Below are positions 34,925 to 39,065 of a stretch of DNA of 39,065 nucleotides, piece by piece (the stretch's first letter is position 1; each line of letters begins with the position of its first letter). The stretch is taken from NCBI GenBank assembly GCA_015065805.1, contig SVPN01000017.1, positions 1 through 39,065 of the forward strand, read 5' to 3'. Made by a program: the position numbers and the translations under genes. The notes beneath the pieces were generated by a model, which worked only from the letters and a program-made list of their open reading frames with translations, did no database searches and was not told the origin of the DNA. The stretch is from Oscillospiraceae bacterium (lineage in GTDB: Bacteria > Bacillota > Clostridia > Oscillospirales > Acutalibacteraceae).

Positions 34925-34940
34925 GTATGCAATATAACTG

Positions 34941-34982
34941 AGGCACAAATCCGCCCCCGACAACAAGGGGCGGATTTTGCCT
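34941..34982 (+). terminator. Terminator-like hairpin after ileS
   Basis: An 11-bp stem AAATCCGCCCC (34947-34957) with GGGGCGGATTT (34967-34977), extended by AGGCA/TGCCT. TTTTGCC follows, a weak U-tract, so some read-through into lspA is possible. Confidence 0.7.
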
Positions 34983-35004
34983 AAGCTATGGGAGTTAACG
35001 CATT

Positions 35005-35553
35005 ATGATGCAACTTGGCATTTTGCTGATCACCGCGGGATTGGTCGCGATCGATCAGCTTACCAAATGGTTGGCGGTGCTGTTTTTGGAAAATTCCGAT
35101 CCCGTCACCTTGATCGAAGGCGTTTTCAGCCTGACCTACACCGAAAACTTCGGTGCGGCGTGGAGTATGTTTGAGGGGCAACAGTGGTTACTCATCGGCG
35201 TTACCTCGGTGATGCTGCTGGGAATGCTGGCGGTGCTCCTGAGCGGTCGCTTCCGCCTTCACCGTATGGCAACCGTCGGCGGCATTCTGGTGGTCGCGGG
35301 CGGCATCGGCAATCTGATCGACCGCGTGTTCCGCGGCAGTGTCGTCGATTTTCTGCAAACCGACTTTATGGATTTCCCGATCTTCAACGTGGCGGATTGC
35401 TTTGTGGTGATCGGTGCGATTCTGCTGTTCATCTATTTCGTGTTTTTCTATTCCGACAGAACCGCAAAGCCCGAAGACACACAGGAGGAGGGGGCGTCGT
35501 CCGATGACGCAGATAATTGCTGTGACGAGGGAGACTGCGGGGACGCGACTTGA
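35005..35553 (+). CDS. lspA: Lipoprotein signal peptidase LspA
   Basis: A 182-residue membrane aspartic protease that cleaves prolipoproteins such as the PotD-type binding proteins of this window. Family marks: DQLTK, NFGAAWS, GGIGNLIDRVFRGSVVDF (D106) and FNVADCFVVIG (D131), the two catalytic Asp, and four transmembrane helices. After the last helix comes a hydrophilic tail of about 30 residues ending DNCCDEGDCGDAT, mostly encoded in the 50-nt overlap with rluD. GGGAG (34990-34994) is the likely ribosome binding site. Confidence 0.95.
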   Translation: MMQLGILLITAGLVAIDQLTKWLAVLFLENSDPVTLIEGVFSLTYTENFGAAWSMFEGQQWLLIGVTSVMLLGMLAVLLSGRFRLHRMATVGGILVVAGGIGNLIDRVFRGSVVDFLQTDFMDFPIFNVADCFVVIGAILLFIYFVFFYSDRTAKPEDTQEEGASSDDADNCCDEGDCGDAT

Positions 35554-36406
35554 TGTCTTTGTGACGAATGAGGCGGCGGTCAGCCGCTCTCAGGCACAAG
35601 CCTGGATCGCTGACGGCTGTGTGGCGGTGAACGGGAAAACCGTTCAGAAGAAATACGTGCTGTGCGACGGTGACGAGGTGACGATCGATCCGCCGCCCTT
35701 GAAGGAGTACACCCTGACTCCCGAAAATATTCCGCTTTCGGTTGTCTATGAAGACGGCGATCTGCTGGTGGTCAATAAGCCCAAAGGGATGGTGGTGCAT
35801 CCCGCGGCAGGGCACGAAACGGGCACACTTGTGCACGCCTTGCTGTATCACTGCGGCGATTCGCTGTCAGGGATCAATGGTGTGCTCCGTCCGGGCATCG
35901 TCCATCGTATCGATAAGGACACCAGCGGCTTGCTGATGGTCGCCAAAAACGATATGGCGCATCAGGGACTTGCCGAACAGATCAAGGAGCATTCCTTTTT
36001 GCGCCGCTATGAAACCGTAGTGACGGGTCACCTGCGCGATACCGCAGGGACGGTTCACGCGCCCATCGGCCGCAACCCGAACAACCGCCTGAAAATGGCG
36101 GTAACGGCGCAAAATTCCAAGGATGCCGTTACGCATTATACTGTCAAAGAGAGCTTTGACGGCTACGATCGCGTGGAGGTGACCCTGGAAACGGGGCGCA
36201 CTCACCAGATCCGTGTGCATATGTCGTATTTAGGACATCCCGTTGCAGGAGACACGCTGTACGGTGCCCGTGCGGTCAACGGCTTTGAGGGACAGTGCCT
36301 GCACGCCAAAACACTCGGTTTTGTGCATCCCCGCACAGGCGAATATATGGAATTTGAAAGTGACTTACCGCCGTATTTTGTGCGGTTTCTTGAGTCTTTG
36401 CGCTGA
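35504..36406 (+). CDS. rluD: Ribosomal large subunit pseudouridine synthase (RluD-like)
   Basis: A 300-residue RluA-family enzyme. An N-terminal S4 domain (TRLDVFVTNEAAVSRSQAQAWI) precedes the catalytic domain with HRIDKDTSGLLM, where D137 is the catalytic Asp, and LETGRTHQIRVHM. It would modify uridines in 23S rRNA helix 69; assignment to RluD rather than another RluA-type enzyme rests on the S4 domain and the conserved lspA-rluD order. The ATG at 35504 follows AGGAGGAGGGGG (35483-35494); a longer frame from 35414 is lspA in another frame. Confidence 0.92.
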   Translation: MTQIIAVTRETAGTRLDVFVTNEAAVSRSQAQAWIADGCVAVNGKTVQKKYVLCDGDEVTIDPPPLKEYTLTPENIPLSVVYEDGDLLVVNKPKGMVVHPAAGHETGTLVHALLYHCGDSLSGINGVLRPGIVHRIDKDTSGLLMVAKNDMAHQGLAEQIKEHSFLRRYETVVTGHLRDTAGTVHAPIGRNPNNRLKMAVTAQNSKDAVTHYTVKESFDGYDRVEVTLETGRTHQIRVHMSYLGHPVAGDTLYGARAVNGFEGQCLHAKTLGFVHPRTGEYMEFESDLPPYFVRFLESLR

Positions 36407-36436
36407 AGCTCGCTGTTTTTACAAAACCCGATCAAA

Positions 36437-36477
36437 AATCCCCGCTGAATGTGACACATTCGGCGGGGATTTTGTTT
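36437..36477 (+). terminator. Intrinsic terminator after rluD
   Basis: A 15-bp stem, 36437-36451 with 36457-36471 (one T-G pair), loop TGACA, followed by TTGTTTT. A TATACT at 36478-36483 just downstream may be the -10 of a spoIIE promoter, but I see no good -35. Confidence 0.9.
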
Positions 36478-36524
36478 TATACTGGACGGGATACCAAATA
36501 ACGGTGCGGTCGGGAGTGTGCGGT

Positions 36525-38843
36525 GTGAAAAAGAATGTGACGGTTATTAACGGACAAGCCGAAAAGGAACAGCCCTTGTATATGAATCTGCTGATCTATG
36601 CGGCACTTACCTTGGTGGCGGTGCTGATCCCGCGGGCAACCGTGTACGGCGGTCTGGCGCCGTTCGGGGTGGCAATTGCGGCGTGTGCGGGCGGAGGGGC
36701 TTCGTTTGCGGTGTATGCGGCGGCAATCGTCGGCTATTTTATGTCGGCACAAGCGCTGATGCCGCTGAGGTACGTGACGGCAATTGCCGTGGTGGCGGGT
36801 GTGCGCTGGGTATTCGGCGGAGTGACAAAGGTGACCGACCATATTCTGTTCGTGCCGTTTTTATCGGCAGGTGCCACCCTGATCACAGGTGTGGCGATGA
36901 ATATGCTCAGCGGATTTCAGCTCGGGATTCTGATCAGCGAGATCTGCGAAGCGTTGCTTGCGGGCGGTGCGGCGTATTTCTTTCACTATGCGATCCGTAC
37001 ACTTCAGGGAAGAGGCGATCCGCGTTCACTGACGCTTGCGGAACAGTCATCGGTGGTGATTTCGTTGGCGGTACTGTTGATGGCGGTCAATGCGGTGGAG
37101 ATTTCGGGCATATCGGTCGGTCGCATTGTAACCGTGCTGTTGATTTTGCTTGCTTCCAAAGCAGGCGGACAGCAGGGAGGAATGCTGGTGGGTGTCGTTT
37201 TAGGTTCGGCATCCGCGCTCGGATCACCTGCGCACGCCTACCTGACGGCGTCGTATGCCTTCGGCGGGTTGCTGGCGGGACTCTTTTCCCGCTACGGTCG
37301 GCTTGTGTCGGCGGTGGTGTTTTTGCTTGTGGATACGCTCGTGTTGCTCAGCACGGGTGAGCAGGATTCGCTGGTGATCGGTATGTATGAGGTGTTAGCG
37401 TCAGCGGGACTGTTTCTGATTATGCCGCGTGCCGTCGAGCGTGCCGCCAATGCGGTGTTTGCACGGTCGCAGTCCTTGCCTGCGGTGGAGGGCTTGCGCC
37501 GCACGGTGGATATGCGCCTGACCTATGCATCGCAGACGATGCGGGATATCGCGCAAACGGTGGATGCGGTTTCACAAAAGCTGACGGCAATGAACGCACC
37601 GACGCTGAAAGAGGTCTATGCAGATGTGTGCGAGGGCTTGTGCAACAGCTGTCGCCGTCGTGATGTGTGCTGGAAGGAGCAGTTTGCCGATTCGATGTCG
37701 GCGTTTCGTCATATGGGACAAGTCCTGCGTGAGCGCGGGGTGCTTACAGCGGGAGATATGGACGAGGCGTTCCGTGCGGGCTGTCATCACCGCGACGAGC
37801 TTTTGGAGCGGATGAACAGCGGGTATGCGCGGTTTGTGATGAAGGAGAACGCCTTTCACCGCCTTGCCGATATCCGTTCGATCGTCACCGATCAGTTTGA
37901 AGGTATGGCATCTCTGCTTTCGGATCTTTCCGGGGATCTTGCCTGTATGGAGCGCACGGATGAGCAGGCGACAAGCCGCATCCGCCGTATATGTGAGCGG
38001 TACAAATTGCCCGTGGTGCAAGCGGTGTGCCGGATCGGCAGGCGCAACCGCATCACTGCTCAGCTGTTGCTGGAGGGGGACAATGTGCCGCCTGCGGGTG
38101 CACGGTTTTACAGGGAGCTTGCGGATGCGTGCGGTTGTGATTTTGCTGCGCCCGAGATTTCCAAAGCCGCGTTTATGACACGCATTTCCCTGATGCAGGC
38201 ACCGAAATTCACCTTTCGGCTGGGCAGCTCTCAGCTGAATTGTCGCACGGAGACCCTGTGCGGCGATTCCTTCGAGCAGTTCTGCGATCACGACGGACGG
38301 TATTGCGTGGTGCTCAGTGACGGAATGGGAACAGGGGGCAGAGCGGCGGTGGACGGCGCTATGACAGCGGCGTTGGCGGGAAGAATGCTGCAGGCAGGCT
38401 TTCACTACGACAGTATTCTGCGCATTATCAATTCGTCGCTGATCGTCAAGTCGGGCGATGAGAGCCTGTCCACGCTCGATGCCGTGCGGATCGATCCGTA
38501 CACAGGCGCGGTGCGGGGGTTAAAGGCAGGGGCGGCACCGAGCTTTTTATTCAGCGACGGGCGGCTGACAAGGGTGGAAGCTACCTCGTTGCCCATCGGG
38601 ATCCTCAAGGACATCACCTGCGAGGAATATGACGAACAGCTTCGTAAGGGAGATGTTTTTGTGATGATCTCCGACGGCGTTGCCGAGGGAGATACCGAAT
38701 GGCTTGAGGAGCTTATCTGCCGCTTAGCGGTTCGCGGAACCGACGAAAAAACCATAGCAAGCGAAATTGTGTTCACAGCAAGAGAGCGGCAGGGAGAGGA
38801 ACGCGGCGATGATACCACAGCACTTGTAATCCGTGTGGTATAA
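36525..38843 (+). CDS. spoIIE: Stage II sporulation protein E, PP2C-type phosphatase
   Basis: A 772-residue membrane phosphatase that, early in sporulation, dephosphorylates SpoIIAA and so activates sigma-F in the forespore. About ten N-terminal helices (to about residue 300), a central region with LCNSCRRRDVCWKEQ, and a C-terminal PP2C domain: GDSFEQF (D581), VVLSDGMGTGGRAA (D599), MISDGVAEGD, and GDDTTALVIRVV (D762, D763). The start is GTG (36525), with CGGGAG 8 nt upstream; the frame is open further back through the rluD terminator, so that stretch is not coding. Its presence implies an endospore former. Confidence 0.95.
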   Translation: MKKNVTVINGQAEKEQPLYMNLLIYAALTLVAVLIPRATVYGGLAPFGVAIAACAGGGASFAVYAAAIVGYFMSAQALMPLRYVTAIAVVAGVRWVFGGVTKVTDHILFVPFLSAGATLITGVAMNMLSGFQLGILISEICEALLAGGAAYFFHYAIRTLQGRGDPRSLTLAEQSSVVISLAVLLMAVNAVEISGISVGRIVTVLLILLASKAGGQQGGMLVGVVLGSASALGSPAHAYLTASYAFGGLLAGLFSRYGRLVSAVVFLLVDTLVLLSTGEQDSLVIGMYEVLASAGLFLIMPRAVERAANAVFARSQSLPAVEGLRRTVDMRLTYASQTMRDIAQTVDAVSQKLTAMNAPTLKEVYADVCEGLCNSCRRRDVCWKEQFADSMSAFRHMGQVLRERGVLTAGDMDEAFRAGCHHRDELLERMNSGYARFVMKENAFHRLADIRSIVTDQFEGMASLLSDLSGDLACMERTDEQATSRIRRICERYKLPVVQAVCRIGRRNRITAQLLLEGDNVPPAGARFYRELADACGCDFAAPEISKAAFMTRISLMQAPKFTFRLGSSQLNCRTETLCGDSFEQFCDHDGRYCVVLSDGMGTGGRAAVDGAMTAALAGRMLQAGFHYDSILRIINSSLIVKSGDESLSTLDAVRIDPYTGAVRGLKAGAAPSFLFSDGRLTRVEATSLPIGILKDITCEEYDEQLRKGDVFVMISDGVAEGDTEWLEELICRLAVRGTDEKTIASEIVFTARERQGEERGDDTTALVIRVV

Positions 38844-38887
38844 CGGATATATACAGAAAACGAATCCGGAGAAAATGACGGAGTGTG

Positions 38888-38916
38888 TTGCAAATGACGG
38901 CGTAATATGGTATGAT
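38888..38916 (+). promoter_or_regulatory. Predicted promoter for a gene beyond the window
   Basis: TTGCAA (38888-38893) and TATGAT (38911-38916), 17-bp spacer, 45 nt after spoIIE. Nothing coding is seen between it and the end of the window. Confidence 0.65.
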
Positions 38917-38939
38917 GACTTTTGGAAAACGAATAGGTA

Positions 38940-39065
38940 AAGGCAAATAAACCCGAACCTGCCTTACACGGCAGCCTATCGGTGCTTTTTGTCTTGCCGT
39001 CATAGCAAGGCGCCAGCCTTGCGTCTTCCGTCGCAACAAAAATCCCACGACATTCTGCTCGTGTA
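38940..39065. repeat. Palindromic intergenic sequence at right edge
   Basis: GCAAGGC (39005-39011) with GCCTTGC (39016-39022) forms a perfect 7-bp stem with a 4-nt loop. It is preceded by GCC/GGC-type small hairpins near 38961-38973. It looks like a dispersed intergenic repeat or the leader of the next gene. No tRNA was found here on either strand. Confidence 0.4.

Noticed and set aside
36243-36524. Upstream extension of spoIIE by 94 codons
   Set aside because: It runs through the end of rluD and its terminator; GTG at 36525 has a ribosome binding site and gives the usual SpoIIE N-terminus.
38930-39065. tRNA-like sequence on the - strand (a GGTTCG-type segment)
   Set aside because: No acceptor, D or anticodon stems can be drawn around it.

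Overview
The window reads as a chromosomal segment of a Gram-positive, endospore-forming anaerobe of the Clostridia, most likely Oscillospirales/Ruminococcaceae. The grounds are: Firmicutes gene order (miaB-ymcA/ylbF-mutS-mutL-miaA, then ylmE-sepF-ylmH-divIVA-ileS-lspA-rluD), a spoIIE gene, a secreted protein with a dockerin-like domain, strong AGGAGG ribosome binding sites, some GTG/TTG starts, and a fairly GC-rich, codon-biased coding sequence that makes long antisense shadow frames. All genes lie on the + strand. This placement is inference; there is no rRNA here.

Layout. 1-530: a gene-free stretch of inverted repeats and hairpins that looks like dispersed repeats. 530-3397: a copper-response operon, csoR plus a copper ATPase whose 3' end is fused in frame to a CopZ-like chaperone that keeps its own ribosome binding site. 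3437-8382: glyA, an esterase, rarA and a Na+/proline symporter. 8414-15975: potABCD polyamine uptake behind a ~270-nt leader that can fold, then a 650-residue protein with a GNAT-like N-terminus and a membrane anchor, an aldose-epimerase-like protein and a HAD phosphatase. 15961-19669: a polar amino acid ABC importer (binding protein, permease, ATPase), an SGNH hydrolase and rlmH. 19721-20650: one secreted dockerin-like protein with its own promoter and terminator. 20674-34982: a long codirectional run covering tRNA modification, mismatch repair, an HlyD-like membrane protein, the sepF/divIVA division genes and ileS. 35005-36477: lspA and rluD. 36525-38843: spoIIE. 38844-39065: a promoter for a gene beyond the window and a palindromic sequence.

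Most of the window is conserved housekeeping. The parts worth a second look are the copA::copZ fusion with an internal start, the unassigned pot leader RNA, the GNAT/membrane protein downstream of potD, the inverted-repeat element at the left end, the HlyD-like protein in the division cluster, and small changes in MutL, the YlbF-family protein and LspA. No CRISPR array, tRNA, rRNA, phage or transposase gene was seen.
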